This document shows positions 1 to 10,483 of a stretch of DNA of 64,000 nucleotides, piece after piece. Origin of the DNA: Phymatolithon calcareum (taxonomy: Eukaryota > Rhodophyta > Florideophyceae > Hapalidiales); assembly GCA_977006965.1 (NCBI GenBank), contig OZ345380.1, forward strand, positions 434,001 through 498,000. Reading direction: 5' to 3'. The notes beneath the pieces were generated by a model. That model was not told the origin of the DNA. It saw only the letters and a list, made by a program, of their open reading frames with translations, and made no database searches. How positions within the stretch are numbered: the first letter of the stretch is position 1; every line of letters starts with the position of its first letter. The translations under genes and the position numbers were made by a program.

Positions 1-901
1 AGGCATTAATCCAGCCACGCTGGGAGTACGCTATGCACTTAACACCGGGGACAGAAAATATCCAGAGCGCGGTCAAGGAAGTTGAACAAACGTTTTTCAG
101 AAAAGTCTTCGGGCCACTGGCACGAGGAAAGACGGATAGACTTCGCGTAATATGTCGAATCCAAGCTGCTTCCCATCGACGGGAAATACTAGCTTTCAAG
201 ATGCTGAGAAGGACCATGGCGAAGAAAGAAAAGTTTCCGGTGCAAATACCAGAGAGAAGAAATTCAGAAGAGCTTCAGGCCACAAGTAACGACATCAGAG
301 CGATGGAAACCAGAGAACCGTTTGATGAAGCGATGAAGCACATAATAGCGAACCAATCTGCAGAAGAACTCCGATCGGCATTCCTGACAAAGGAAGGAGA
401 GAGCCTTGAATCGAAGAGAAAGAGGAAAATTCCGTACGACAAGACAAGAGAACTCCCTGCAATACTCAAATTTCCAAAACTGAAACAAAGGCAACTGGCG
501 ATTCAGTACGCCTTTGAAAGATTTCCCCAAGTGTCTACCACACTGATGGCAGATAGATTCGGAAACAAAGTCAGACAGCACATGGAGACCCTGGATCGCA
601 ACTTGTCAGCCTATGAACTCAAGGAAGACGACAGAGCGGCAACTGAGAAGGCACTAGATGACCTTTTGTTCTTCAGCAAAAGCATCATCGAGAGTATGCA
701 GCATGAAGAAGACCTGTACTGAAAGAAGAAGCGACGCCTCGAAACTGCTACGAAGAGCAATCAAAACAACCGAACACATGCTAGGGTCTCAGATAGAATG
801 CTAGACATAAGAGTAGAGCCGCCCTAGCGTGGCCAGAACCTGAGGAAGCCCTGCCCGTATATTTGTATGACTGCGGGGCTTTAAAAAATTGCAATAAAAA
901 A
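1..901 (+). mobile_element. 3' part of an A-tailed LINE-type (non-LTR) retrotransposon
   Basis: The reading frame is open from base 3 to a stop at 720-722 and is followed by a ~180-base 3' UTR that ends in AATAAAAA. The 5' end lies outside the window. The UTR contains a GC-rich hairpin (about 850-882, AAGCCC pairing with GGGGCTT) that recurs at 19,205-19,240, about 20,262-20,300 and, inverted, 31,261-31,304. It is assigned to a LINE because its protein matches the region downstream of the reverse transcriptase at 58.2-59.7 kb. Confidence 0.8.
3..722 (+). pseudogene. C-terminal domain of a LINE ORF2 protein (5' end outside window)
   Basis: About 239 codons are visible. They align with the segment after the RT domain of the element at 58,155-59,697: ALIxxRWEYAMHLTP, then FFxxVxGP, LRxxCRIQAA, GESLESxRKRKIPYD, RHRQLAIxxAFxRFPxxSTTL and the end ALDDLLFFSKSIIESMQ. 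No RT or endonuclease motif is left in the window. The repeated basic block RKRKIPYD suggests nucleic-acid binding, but no named domain is recognised. The frame is intact within the window, so the copy may be young, but whether it is complete cannot be judged. Confidence 0.75.
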
Positions 902-920
902 CTTCACTTGCGGCCATGAT

Positions 921-1852
921 CTCTTGTGCAGTCAAGATGGGAATATGCTCTACATCTCACACCTTGGACCGCGAAGGTGGCCTCGGAAGTGAGGAAAGTT
1001 GAATCTATGTTCTTCGGGCAAATCCTCGGGAAACCAGGAAAAAGGAGCTTGGACAGGTGCAGGGCCATGTGTCGAATCCTCCAAGCCAAGGGAAGAGGAG
1101 ACGTCCTTGCAAGACGCTTTGCGCAGAGATAGATAAGAAGACGCGATTCGCTGATATCAGGTCCAACAGCAGAGATAGCGAACAGGGAACGTTTAGAAGC
1201 GGAGAGAGATATTGTCCACGCGAGAGTGAATGGCTTCCTGTGCGAAGCTGCAAACGAAGCGACAGCTAAGACAAACATGAAGAAATACCAACAACAAAAG
1301 ACACTGGAGGCCGTAGAGGATGTGGAAAAGTCGAAAAAACGACCTATACCGAGGCGAAAGATTCGTTACACCCGCACCTTCTCTTCAACTCAAGAAGACA
1401 CAGAACACTTGCCATCAAGTGGTCATTTGGAATGTTGCCTCCAATGAGCACCTCCACCCTTATCGAACTCACCGGCCAATGTGGGAAAGATGCCATCGAA
1501 GATGTGATAAATGACCTTGCAATGGACAGAGTCTCCAAAGAGGACAGCGCCTGGACTAAACGAGCATTAGACGAGCTCCTAACCATTTTCCCGGCTGTGG
1601 ACAAGTAAGGAATGCCGGCAACTTGAAATCACGGTGTGTCACAGGACAGGGGATTAATTTTCCCCCTCGAGGTCCCGAAGGAGACCAGAGGTGGGTTTTT
1701 GTAGTCCACTGAATCGTGTTACACCAACAAGAAAAGAAGCTCTTCTTTAGAAAGAATCCAGCCAAAACCTCTTGGTACTAGGAAAATAGCCTCAAGTGTC
1801 AGCATATGCGTTGGTAACTTTTAAATAAAAATATACATTTCTTCTTCTTCTT
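921..1852 (+). mobile_element. TTC-tailed LINE fragment, copy 1, with target-site duplication
   Basis: It is flanked by CTTG[C/T]GGCCATGAT (907-920 and 1853-1866, one mismatch). The 3' end is a (TTC)n run at about 1840-1852. The interior is a decayed LINE ORF: SRWEYALHLTPWT near 930-970, FFGQILG, CRILQAK, and a C-terminus ending ...ALDELLTIFPAVDK with a stop near 1608. Several frameshifts are present. The 3' UTR (about 1615-1840) recurs at 5031-5288, 9810-10003 and, inverted, 13,269-13,462 and 34,649-34,843. It inserted at the end of the A-tailed LINE upstream. Confidence 0.85.
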
Positions 1853-2104
1853 CTTGTGGCCATGATACTTGGTGAAGGAAGCGAAAAGCTAAACACTGCA
1901 CCCAAGCTGGGCAAACGCACGCAATTCGAACGCCAGCTATACTGTTAGAGTCTGTACTATATCCGCTATCCCATGCACTGGGCCTCAGCGCTACCGTGAT
2001 CTTAGCAGATTTGATAATTTTGACCACCCCGTATTCCTGTGTCCCGGCTGTTACATGGATTCTTAGCTAAAAAATGTATACTAATTGCATATTCGCATGT
2101 CCAG

Positions 2105-3030
2105 TGTAGCGCCAGGCTCACAAGAACCCGACGCTAATCTTCTCAGAGAAGACCGGAGGAGAGAAAAAGTGCGCGAGAGACAAAATGAATGAATGACTGA
2201 AGTGAAGAAAGAAAAGAGACAGAAGAGAAAACAAGAAACGAGGAGAAGGAAAAGGGGAGTGTTAGAAATAGGCGTGCTGATGACGCGTGAGATGAATGAT
2301 GAGGAAAGCAAAAGGAAGGAAGGGTGTAAAGCGTTGAGCGATGTCGGCAACGCTGGATGATGGCGACCTTGGATGGGCCGTCAACTTCAGATAGTGTACC
2401 GGAACGGAACAACACAGGTGTTCGGCGCGTTGAGAGAAGCGACTCCGCACCGGCGTGTGCGGCGAAGTGCTTTCAGCACGAGAACAGACGGGCAGAATCG
2501 ACGTCGTCTGTTGAGGCGACGACCTTGGAAGGGCCGTCGATCTTGAGGCGAACGCACGAAAAGAAAAGGGACGGAAGAAAAGGGACGGATCTGTCGCTAG
2601 GTTTTCGCCGTACCGGCTTGCACGGAAGAAGAAGCGATCAGAAAGGGGTGGAAAGTCTCCGACTCCACGTGGTCGAGGGAATTCACAGGCTTGATGCGTG
2701 CAGGATCCAAGTACTCGAGCCGAAATCCAGAAACCTCCAACTTCCTTTACTAAGAGGAAGGGACAAACTATCTTCTATACTACTAGCAAAGCAAAAAACA
2801 AAAGTTCTACATGCGCATGAGATACGTTGCACGTGTGGCCCAGCGGATCACCTAGACGAGGAAACTAGAGTCGCGTGTCTCTGATTCGGCGTCCATGTGG
2901 ATCGCGATCAAAGTTCGTGGCGTACAGTCGCGAGAAACAAAAGCGCTTACTGCATTCCTTACAGACTCCGCCTTGCTGTCGAGTCCGGGAATGGGGAATC
3001 AACGGGAAAAGAAATGCAGTGGGCGCGACA
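2105..3030 (-). mobile_element. Solo LTR, family S, copy 1
   Basis: On the minus strand the element starts TGTCGCGCCCACTG and ends GGCGCTACA. It is flanked by a perfect 5-bp direct repeat TCCAG (2100-2104 and 3031-3035). It is homologous over its length to the element at 3399-4751, which lies in the opposite orientation. TG..CA ends, 5-bp duplications and length point to a solo LTR left by LTR-LTR recombination. A DNA element with short inverted ends is the less likely alternative. ORFs inside it are not counted as genes. Confidence 0.8.
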
Positions 3031-3398
3031 TCCAGTTGTGGTAATGATTGCTACTCTAAAATAATGCGACTGCAGTCAACTCAAAATTGCAATTATTGCA
3101 CTCAAATCAGTTCTTCCCCTGTTAGAGGCGAAGCTTCTCTCTTTATCCGAACAAGGAGCAAATTCTAGTTGGAAATTCGGCAAGGAACAATTTCTGCCCT
3201 TGTCATGAAGAAATGTCATCTCTATAGCGAGCTGATGCAAGCACACTTTGACTTGTCCATGAGTTTGTACGGTTACCAAAGAAAGCCAATGTCATCAGTT
3301 TCGAATTGGAGTTGTCATTTTCCGTTTTCGCATCGTAAACTAAACAATTCGCTCTTCACATAGGACGTATTTGCTTCATCGAGTAAGGTGGAGCTAGT
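3031..3398. other. Spacer between two solo LTRs
   Basis: 368 bases without a convincing gene. It includes the target duplications TCCAG (left) and CTAGT (right). Confidence 0.6.
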
Positions 3399-4199
3399 TG
3401 TAGCGCCCGCTGTTATCTCGCTGTCCCAAGGCGGTCGCTTTTTCCTCTCGCGACTGTACGCCGCTCAACCTGGATCGCGATAGTCATGCTGCTCGTGGTA
3501 GGTGATCTGTTGGGCCATACTTGCACGTGTCTCTCGTTTGTCTATGCGCTGCATCGCTGTCTTTTGCGTAGGTTGTAGTATATAAGCTAGTTAGTTCCTT
3601 CCTCTGAGTAAACGAAGGTGGGGAGTTCTAGATTTCGGCTCGAATGCTCGACACGTAGAACGCTCAACTTCGCCTGCATGGCCCTTCGACCACGCGGAGT
3701 CGGAGCTCTTCCAAACCTTCTTGTTCGCAACCGTCGTCATGCAAGCCAGCACGGAGACAACTGCGCTCACGTTCACTTTTCCCTTTTTCGTGCGTTCGTT
3801 CGAAGGTCTACGGCCAAGCCAAGGTCGCCGTCTGAGGATGACGTCGTCCCTGTCCCGGAGGTTTCTGGACTTCGGCTCGAGTGCTTGGATCCTACACGCG
3901 TCACGCCTGTGAATCCCTTCCACCACGCGGAGTCGGTGATTTCCCAACCCTTCTTGACGGCAACCGTTTCGCCCCACAAGCCATTTCAGTGACATTCGCG
4001 TTCAAGGTCCCTGTCCACTTTTCACGCGTCTGTCTCAAGGTCGACGACCAAATACGACGCCGACGTCTACATGCTTACTCTGTCTGGTGTCCCCTATCTA
4101 TTGGGGGGTTTTGTTGGCTTGTCTTTCTTTCCTCCTCTTTTTGTCTTGTCTCTCCCGCTCTTTTCTTCTCTCTCCTCTCTTGGGCTTTTCTCTCCCATG

Positions 4200-4713
4200 T
4201 TGCGTCGCGGAAACCGGAACCCGCGCCGATAGTCCCCACCGAAGTTGTCCCCCCGAGCGAGCCTCCGTTGACGAACGCCACCCTCCAAGTTGCCCCCGCG
4301 AGCGAGATTCCTTTCAGAAGCCCCGAAGTTTTCCTCCCGAGGGAGGCCCCATTGAAGAGCCTCCCGAAGTTGTCCCCCCGAGCGAGCTCTCGTTGAAGAG
4401 CACTCCCCCTGATGTTAAGAGCCCCCAGAAGTTGTCCCCCGAGAGGGATTCCCTTTATTAGCCCCCCGGAAGTTATGCGAGCGCGCCGAGAAGGCCTCCG
4501 TCTGCGGAGGTTTGCCCTACTCGGCAATTTTTACTGCGAAGAAGAAGAACGTGGCAAGTGATGGATACTAGAGTTGGAGATGATGGAGATGAGTGCAGCA
4601 ATTGTGATTTGGGAACATAATTGTTACACAGGGTAGTTACGGAGACCCAAGCTGCTCTCTTGTTGATGAATACCGGCGTTGAGGGCTTGTAAAATAAAAA
4701 CATACAATTTCCC
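4200..4713 (+). mobile_element. C-tailed non-LTR retroposon, copy 1
   Basis: The 3' end is ...AAAATAAAAACATACAATTT followed by a run of C. The short repeat CCATG occurs on both sides (4195-4199 and 4714-4718) inside solo LTR copy 2. The body is a minisatellite plus about 250 bases of unique tail, shared with 61,911-62,712. No protein domain is seen. It is probably a 5'-truncated or non-autonomous element. Confidence 0.75.
4226..4465 (+). repeat. GC-rich minisatellite inside the C-tailed retroposon
   Basis: Imperfect units of about 30-40 bases centred on GAAGTTGTCCCCCCGAGCG and CTCCGTTGAAGAGC. Homologous array at about 62,099-62,460 with a different number and order of units. Confidence 0.75.
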
Positions 4714-5007
4714 CCATGGTACGTCGGGTTCTTTTGGAGCCTGGCGCTACACTAGTCGGAAACTAGTTGTTTCACTTGCCATAGAAGGCGTTCTTTACTT
4801 TGTACATTCTTGATACCGTCGGTGGACATCGATTCGAGTTGGGTTTTATATATGCGTAGCACATCAAAAACGGTCTAGATTTAGTGCTTCTTCGTTTCTG
4901 TTTAAGTACAAAGACAGTGCCTGGTCCAAGAGTTTTTTTACAGGTCGTGAGCTCTTTTGAAAGTTCAAAAATAGACCCAAACAGGTGGTCGCTAGTTCTC
5001 TACTGCC

Positions 5008-5288
5008 GAGCTCTTAACCATGTTTCAGACTGCGGACAAATAAGGACTGCTCGCAACTTGAAATCACGGTGTGTCACAGGACAGGGGAATAATTTCCCCC
5101 GTCGAGGTCCCGAAGGAGACCAGAGGGGGGTTTTGGTACTCCACTGAATCGTGTCACACCAACAAAAATAGAAACTCTTCTTTACACAGAATCCAGCCAA
5201 AACCTCTTGGTACGAGGAAAATTGCCCCAAGTGTCAGCATATGCGTTAGTAACTTTTAAACGAAAAACTTCCTTTCTTCTTCTTCTTA
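5008..5288 (+). mobile_element. TTC-tailed LINE 3' fragment, copy 2
   Basis: A perfect 15-bp target duplication TAGTTCTCTACTGCC lies at 4993-5007 and 5289-5303. Only the last codons of the LINE ORF and the 3' UTR were inserted, ending in (TTC)n. It is closely similar to 1615-1852. This is a classic 5'-truncated target-primed insertion. Confidence 0.92.
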
Positions 5289-5303
5289 TAGTTCTCTACT
5301 GCC

Positions 5304-6160
5304 TCTAATGGATTCAACGGCTCGAGTTCTTGCACTGATTAATTTTCTTCAACAAGTTGCCGTTTTTATCAAATTATAGACTGATATTTCACGGCCGAGG
5401 TTCTTAAAACTTGCCCACGTAGCTCACCTGTTGAATATGAAGCTGAAGCTGACCGAAAATCGTTTGGCTACACTATTGCCCGCATCCCTGTAACATTCAC
5501 TCGTCATCAAGTTTCCAGTCATCAAACATTCTTCTCTCCTGCATATCCACGCGGCTCTCTGTCAACGCTAGTCGGTACTCGCTTGAAGTCCACTTTCGTT
5601 GTAAGAGTTAACTTCCCCAGTGGGGGAGACGAATCCTGAGAAACCTTGCATATATCTTGTATATTGGACTGCAACTGTACGTTACTGATCGTGCCTGGTG
5701 CAAAACTTGATCTTTTTGACGATGGAGAACTTTAAAAAGGTTCACAAACCTTACTGTGCAGCAGCAAGGCCGTTTAGAGCGGAACGATCAAAGCTAGCCT
5801 GTTCCGGTCACTTAGAACCTCTCTTATAAGAAGTCCTCTTCCATCAAGCTCTCTTACGAGTGTCTTAGACTCAAATTCTGCTTTGGAACTCGTTTCGATT
5901 AAAGTAGGTTAAAATGAATAGTATCGCTGACAACGAAGTTCACTCACGGCCGTGCTACCCAAGCAGGAATCTAATTCTGATTTGCTATCGGTACGTCAGC
6001 TGTGTTGTTCTTTGAGTTATATATTGTATCCCCGACAAACTGTTTCGATACTTTATTTTAGCAAATGTTTAGTTGTTTATTTGAAAGCCCTCATTAACAC
6101 TCCTAAGACTGTACGGGAGCAGCTTTTCGTAACTTGTTCATTCTATTATATCGCCTGGTC
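5304..6160. other. No recognisable gene
   Basis: Short ORFs only, none with a recognised motif. The right end (about 6050-6160) is the 3' UTR of the minus-strand LINE fragment that follows. Confidence 0.5.
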
Positions 6161-6161
6161 C

Positions 6162-6554
6162 CTAATACAGGGACTCGTCCTTTTCCATATTGTCAATTAT
6201 GGTGGCGCTGTAGAGTAGTATGGAGTCTAATGCGTTTTCCGTTCTTAACATTTCTCCGGAGTCCAGTTCATACTTTGTTAGGTTCATACGTATGGTCTCC
6301 AGGTGGCGCTCTGCTGCCGTTCGGAATGAATTCAATATTAGCGTCGTGCTCACTTGAGGGAACCTTCCGCTTGCGTATTTTATGGCCAGCTGTCGATGTC
6401 TCACCTTGGTAAACCTGAGGATGGCCGGGATCTCACCCGGTTTCTCGTACGGTATTTTCCTCCTTCTCCTTGCTTCGAGCCTCGTGCCCTCTTTTGCAAA
6501 CAGTACCTGGTTCGATACTGCACTAGGCAGCTTCACTGCTCTGTTTCTTCTCAC
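6162..6554 (-). pseudogene. LINE ORF2 C-terminal fragment
   Basis: About 130 codons with the family signature: EGTRLEARRRRKIPYEKPGE, then KVRHRQLAIKYAxGRFPQVSTTL and a C-terminus ALDSILLYSATIIDNMEKDESLY before the stop. The upstream RT is missing, so it is 5'-truncated. It aligns with 3-722 and 58,155-59,697. Confidence 0.8.
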
Positions 6555-6884
6555 CCGGCAAGTCCATTATAGGGTCTTCTCGCACATTCTTCGCGTTCAA
6601 AGCGGTGGCCAAGTGTGGATGCAGATCCTAAACATTCTGCATCGATGAGATGAAGGATCTTCCCGGGGATAGATAATGCCTGTGTTCCCGCTTAGACCGT
6701 GTCCATGTGCGCCTCAAGCCCTTTTTTGCGGCTGCGCTATAACATGGTCTGTGCGCTAAACTGCGAAAGATAATGTATGGTTATGGTTTTATGATAGTAC
6801 ATGGGAGCTCATGGCGTGCGGGAAAGAGAGAACGCTGCGAGAGATAATAGTTTAATGAAATTGACCCTACTAAGCTTTTTTAGT
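6555..6884. other. No recognisable gene
   Basis: Intergenic sequence between the LINE fragment and the 3' end of the receptor-like gene. No clear motif seen. Confidence 0.5.
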
Positions 6885-8819
6885 TCATCGTCCTTTCAGC
6901 CGAGGCTGATGCATAGTTTGATTCCGTCCTTGAAGCCGTTCTCTGCAGAACAGGCGAATATCCTTATGTGACATTCGCATTCCAGTACCAGATGATCGTA
7001 TACCGATATTGGCACAAGATTTCTTAACACGATGCCACAGCAAAAGAAGCAGAGACAGCAGCAAAAAAGGGGCCACGACGAAAAAAACTGAAACGCCGAG
7101 AATTCCCGCACCTATGTCGTTAACCCTTGGGTTGCACTTGGCGCTGTCCAGCTTTCCAATACTATCGGCAAGGATCTTCTGGAAAGTTTCACTTATCTGA
7201 AGATTCATTATTGCCCTATCCATTCCATGGCGATAATCTTCTGGAACAGCGCTTCCATACAGCCATCCGGCGCCAAGCCGGTAAAGGCGCTTCTCAGTGT
7301 TGAAAATCGTGAATTTTGGGCATGCATCACGCGCTACCAGCTCGTAAGTTCCTATGGTCTGCGCAAAACAACAGGAGAGAAGTTGTGTCAGACTACCACA
7401 TGCAGTGAGACGCGAGTAAGGGTCACTCGCCGTAACAGTGCGGATGCGTACCTTGAATCCAACAAACATTTTGACAGGGTGAGTGTCGTTTAAGAGCCAT
7501 TGAAAACATTCAACCTCCGTGACGCACCTTTTCCAAGGATAGGTTGACTCGTTTCGCCAGGGCCTTTCTCGATTGGGATCAACGGTGTCACTAAACAGAC
7601 GTTCAGTAGCAGCGTTCTTTTGCACAGAATAACTTTGCAAACGTTCGTCAGAAAGCTTGTCCATAGATTTTTCAAAAGGCTTGGAGCGCTCGATAAAAAC
7701 AAAATTGACCACGGGAATCTCATAAAAGATCAGGAACACAAGCACGGTCCCAGCTATCGAGAACTGCAACAATCGCCGCGCCACGCGGTAATTCTCCAAC
7801 CTATTCTCCACGCGGGATACATATGCGCTAAGTCTTTCTTCATCAAGGTCCTCCACGTCGCTCTGAGGCTCAATGTTGCCAGAAGAATCAGATTCCTCTA
7901 CAGTCTCCGTTCGTCGAAAAGATGTGAGCTTTGTAAGTGCACCTGCGAGAATGGTACCAGCACTAACACCCGGCTTAGGCTCTGCGAGGGTGTGCGGTGG
8001 GACGATGGTGTCCGCGATATCAGCCTCCGAGTAATCGCCGATGAAGAATTCCACAAGGTTTTGCCATGAGACTTTGCGCGGACCGAATACAACGGCCATA
8101 GCGACGGCGAACAGGACGTAAACTACGGCGAGGGCGGCAAAAAGTCCCCATGCACACGCCTGAAACGGACGCACAAGACGCCTGACGGGAAACAAATGCT
8201 CTTTTGCAGCTCTTTGCTCGCCAATAATGACCAGTTCCTCCTGTTTGAGCGAGATACCAGGCTTTATGTGTTCGCCGTGACGCTGCGGAGACTCCAGAAG
8301 GAGGCCTGTAATGGCAAATCGTAACGAAGAATTGCTAATGCCCTGATGTCTGACGAAGTCGACAAGGTGGTTGAACGAACAAAAGGGACCCGCCCATGCG
8401 CACGTGGCATTACGCGCTGGAGTAAGCGCCATGATGTCGAACGCGGCCCCACGCAGACGTCGAAATCGGTAGGGTGGTGAGCCGCACGGGAAGAGGATTT
8501 GCTCGGCGACGGATGTCATGGTTGAGTCGAGGATAATGTATGGTGCTTCCAGAAGAAACAAGTAGCACACATTAACAATACATTTCTCCTCAAATTCGGT
8601 CCGATTTATGTCAAAGTGGGCCATGCAGCCGGTGCTTTTCCAGCCGCCAAGACCGACTTCGCTGTCGCCAGGTGCACGCGAGAGACTAGGAACATCGTGT
8701 AGCATTGACTGTCTCCTTGGCGCCGGTGCGGATGAAACCGTGGAGGTTAGGAGCAAGGCGAGCACAAGGGCGGCAACCACCGGCCATAAGCGACGCCCGT
8801 GACGACATGTGAGAATCAT
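6885..8819 (-). CDS. Ionotropic glutamate receptor-like membrane protein
   Basis: 644 residues, uninterrupted, starting at ATG 8819. Seen: a signal peptide (1-30), an extracellular segment with several Cys and N-glycosylation sites (31-218), a membrane helix (219-246), an amphipathic stretch, a long acidic cytosolic loop (290-345), a second helix (346-372), another Cys-rich extracellular segment (380-568), a last helix (570-597) and a short basic tail. The order matches iGluR S1-M1-(loop)-M3-S2-M4. After the second helix, FIERSKPFEKSMDKL resembles the receptor linker after the SYTANLAAF motif, but that motif is replaced by FYEIPVVNF. The stretch 517-560 (YGSAVPEDYR...MNLQISETFQKIL) resembles the end of the S2 ligand-binding lobe. 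There is no amino-terminal LIVBP domain and no clear pore loop, so channel activity is uncertain. A possible TATA (TTTATATG) lies about 65 bases upstream. It looks intact. Confidence 0.7.
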   Translation of the reverse strand: MILTCRHGRRLWPVVAALVLALLLTSTVSSAPAPRRQSMLHDVPSLSRAPGDSEVGLGGWKSTGCMAHFDINRTEFEEKCIVNVCYLFLLEAPYIILDSTMTSVAEQILFPCGSPPYRFRRLRGAAFDIMALTPARNATCAWAGPFCSFNHLVDFVRHQGISNSSLRFAITGLLLESPQRHGEHIKPGISLKQEELVIIGEQRAAKEHLFPVRRLVRPFQACAWGLFAALAVVYVLFAVAMAVVFGPRKVSWQNLVEFFIGDYSEADIADTIVPPHTLAEPKPGVSAGTILAGALTKLTSFRRTETVEESDSSGNIEPQSDVEDLDEERLSAYVSRVENRLENYRVARRLLQFSIAGTVLVFLIFYEIPVVNFVFIERSKPFEKSMDKLSDERLQSYSVQKNAATERLFSDTVDPNRERPWRNESTYPWKRCVTEVECFQWLLNDTHPVKMFVGFKVRIRTVTASDPYSRLTACGSLTQLLSCCFAQTIGTYELVARDACPKFTIFNTEKRLYRLGAGWLYGSAVPEDYRHGMDRAIMNLQISETFQKILADSIGKLDSAKCNPRVNDIGAGILGVSVFFVVAPFLLLSLLLLLWHRVKKSCANIGIRSSGTGMRMSHKDIRLFCRERLQGRNQTMHQPRLKGR

Positions 8820-9456
8820 GCTAACGAGTGAGTTGACAGAGCTGGCCGGCGGAACGTGGCACTGGTTTGGCGCCGCGTTGCCGACATATAAAGACTACTC
8901 GGAGAGTTGCAGCAGAAAAGGATACACTCGCGGATGCGGGGATCGTTCAACAATGACGAATTCAGCTCGGGTCCGACTATGATATGCGCTGAATGCAGAG
9001 AGAAGGGTGAAAATATCGGCAAACAGAGACGGAAAACTTGAGGAAATAATACAGCACACACCTCGAAAAGCCCTCGGCATAGGCTGCGTGTTCGGCGAAC
9101 TCTAATTAGATGGATAATGCATCGTTGGTGATTGCATTTTCTCAAAGTCTTGCTTTTTCAATAATTGATTATTGTTTTCCACTTCCGTAAAAGTGGAAAA
9201 CCTTCTTTCTCGAAAGAGGAGAGCAACACGTCCTACTCAAATTCTGTAGATTTGATCTATCCCGCCCTACTAGGCATATCCCTTTGGTAGCTGCCACCAT
9301 AGCAACAATTAAGTGATGGCTCTCTCTTCGCTGCATCTGTATGATAGCGGGTGCAGATGTAGCAAAGACTTTTTCATTGAGTACACGTTCACCATTGTGT
9401 AGGTACACGTGGACTCTCAGATCGTGGAACCACTAGGTTTCCTCTAAGTGGAATCT
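8820..9456. other. Upstream region of the receptor-like gene
   Basis: No convincing gene. It contains a TATA-like TTTATATG on the minus strand near 8884-8893 and the hairpin at 9174-9201. Overlapping minus-strand ORFs up to 9145 show no recognised feature. Confidence 0.5.
9174..9201. repeat. Short perfect hairpin
   Basis: GTTTTCCACTT and AAGTGGAAAAC are separated by 6 bases. Function unknown. Confidence 0.8.
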
Positions 9457-9775
9457 AGACCCGGGAAGTCGCTAAACTCGCCCATGGCGCCATCGCCGTA
9501 GAAACGACTCGGGACGTCGCAAACTCCCCCGCGCGGATCGGCGGGCAGGCCGAGCGAGAGTAAGTCCCAAAGAGATGCACGGCAAGGACGACCCAGGATG
9601 TCGCTAAACTCGCCCAAGGCGCTCCGGCGCAGACAAGACTGGGGACGTCAGTAACCCCCTCGCGTGGATCGCCGCGCGGCACGACAGACCCGGGAAGTCG
9701 CTAATCTCGCCCATGGCGCAATCGGCGTAGAAACGACTCGGGACGTCGCAAACTCCCATGTGCGTACCGTCGCTC
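9457..9775 (+). repeat. Minisatellite of about 60-80-base units
   Basis: Repeated cores GGGAAGTCGCTAA, CTCGCCCATGGCGC and CGACTCGGGACGTCGCAAACTC alternate across the 5' half of the retroposon. Units are imperfect. Confidence 0.7.
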
Positions 9776-10003
9776 GTCAAGAGACGGTATACTCTGCGTG
9801 GCAATAGAAGCGATATGATTTTCCCCCTCGAGATCTCTTCTGTGAGACCAGAGGTAGGTTTTGGAGTTTTGCTGTCTATGTCACTTTTAGCGAAATGGAG
9901 CTTTTGGGTTCCGATTGAGTCCTAGTGTCTCGCCAGAAGTGTTGCCCCAAGCGTCAGCAGATGCATTGGTAACACTATAATAAAAATTTCCTCTTCTTCT
10001 TCT
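9457..10003 (+). mobile_element. TTC-tailed LINE-family retroposon, copy 3
   Basis: A perfect 14-bp target duplication TCTAAGTGGAATCT lies at 9443-9456 and 10,004-10,017. The 3' UTR (about 9810-9990) is a diverged member of the TTC-tailed family and ends AATAAAAATTTCCTC(TTC)n. The 5' half is a GC-rich tandem repeat rather than LINE ORF. Confidence 0.88.
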
Positions 10004-10017
10004 TCTAAGTGGAATCT

Positions 10018-10483
10018 GATGGCGGGCTGCACGCAGCGACAATGCTTTCCTAATTACCAACAGTCACAGTTGCAGCGCCTAGCCAAATCAAAGTAGAAGA
10101 ATAGTTTCTGCCTTGTGAGCCTCCTTGGGGACAGCAGAGATACTACTACTGCTATTAATACTCGTTAATCAATTGTTTCCAAGGACATGACGACCTTGAT
10201 GAAGAAACGAGGATGCGAAAGTCGTCCACACAATTTAACCATAAAATCAGTTTACTGATAAATTTAAAGTTCTACAATCTTCATTCTAAAAATACAAATA
10301 TATCTTCGGGCAGATACGACGCGATTCCACTCCGTTACTGTATGTTGGAAACCACCTGATATCGAAGAACCATTTGTTAATGACAAGATCCTCAAAATAC
10401 AGCCCTGGGGATATTTGATGATTTTATTTTTGAGAGCTCCCAAAGCCTCACCTTGGAGTAACGGGGCAGCTCTTGCATAATCT
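10018..10483. other. No recognisable gene
   Basis: AT-rich sequence, probably including the 3' UTR of the minus-strand LINE fragment that follows. No clear motif. Confidence 0.5.

Larger units (their letters stand above)
3399..4751 (+). mobile_element. Solo LTR, family S, copy 2, split by a retroposon
   Basis: It starts TGTAGCGCCCGCTG and ends GGCGCTACA, with a perfect 5-bp duplication CTAGT (3394-3398 and 4752-4756). TATATAA at 3579-3585 is a plausible U3/R promoter element. The sequence is interrupted at about 4200-4713 by a C-tailed retroposon. Without that insert it is about 835 bases and alignable to copy 1 (2105-3030, reversed). Confidence 0.82.

Noticed and set aside
2357-2884. 175-codon ORF
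   Set aside because: Lies inside a solo LTR on its antisense strand; no motif.
3591-4527. Overlapping ORFs of 120-170 codons
   Set aside because: They run through the second solo LTR and the minisatellite; low complexity and repeat-driven.
8816-9145. 109-codon ORF upstream of the receptor-like gene
   Set aside because: Overlaps its start, has no motif and lies in the probable promoter/5' UTR.
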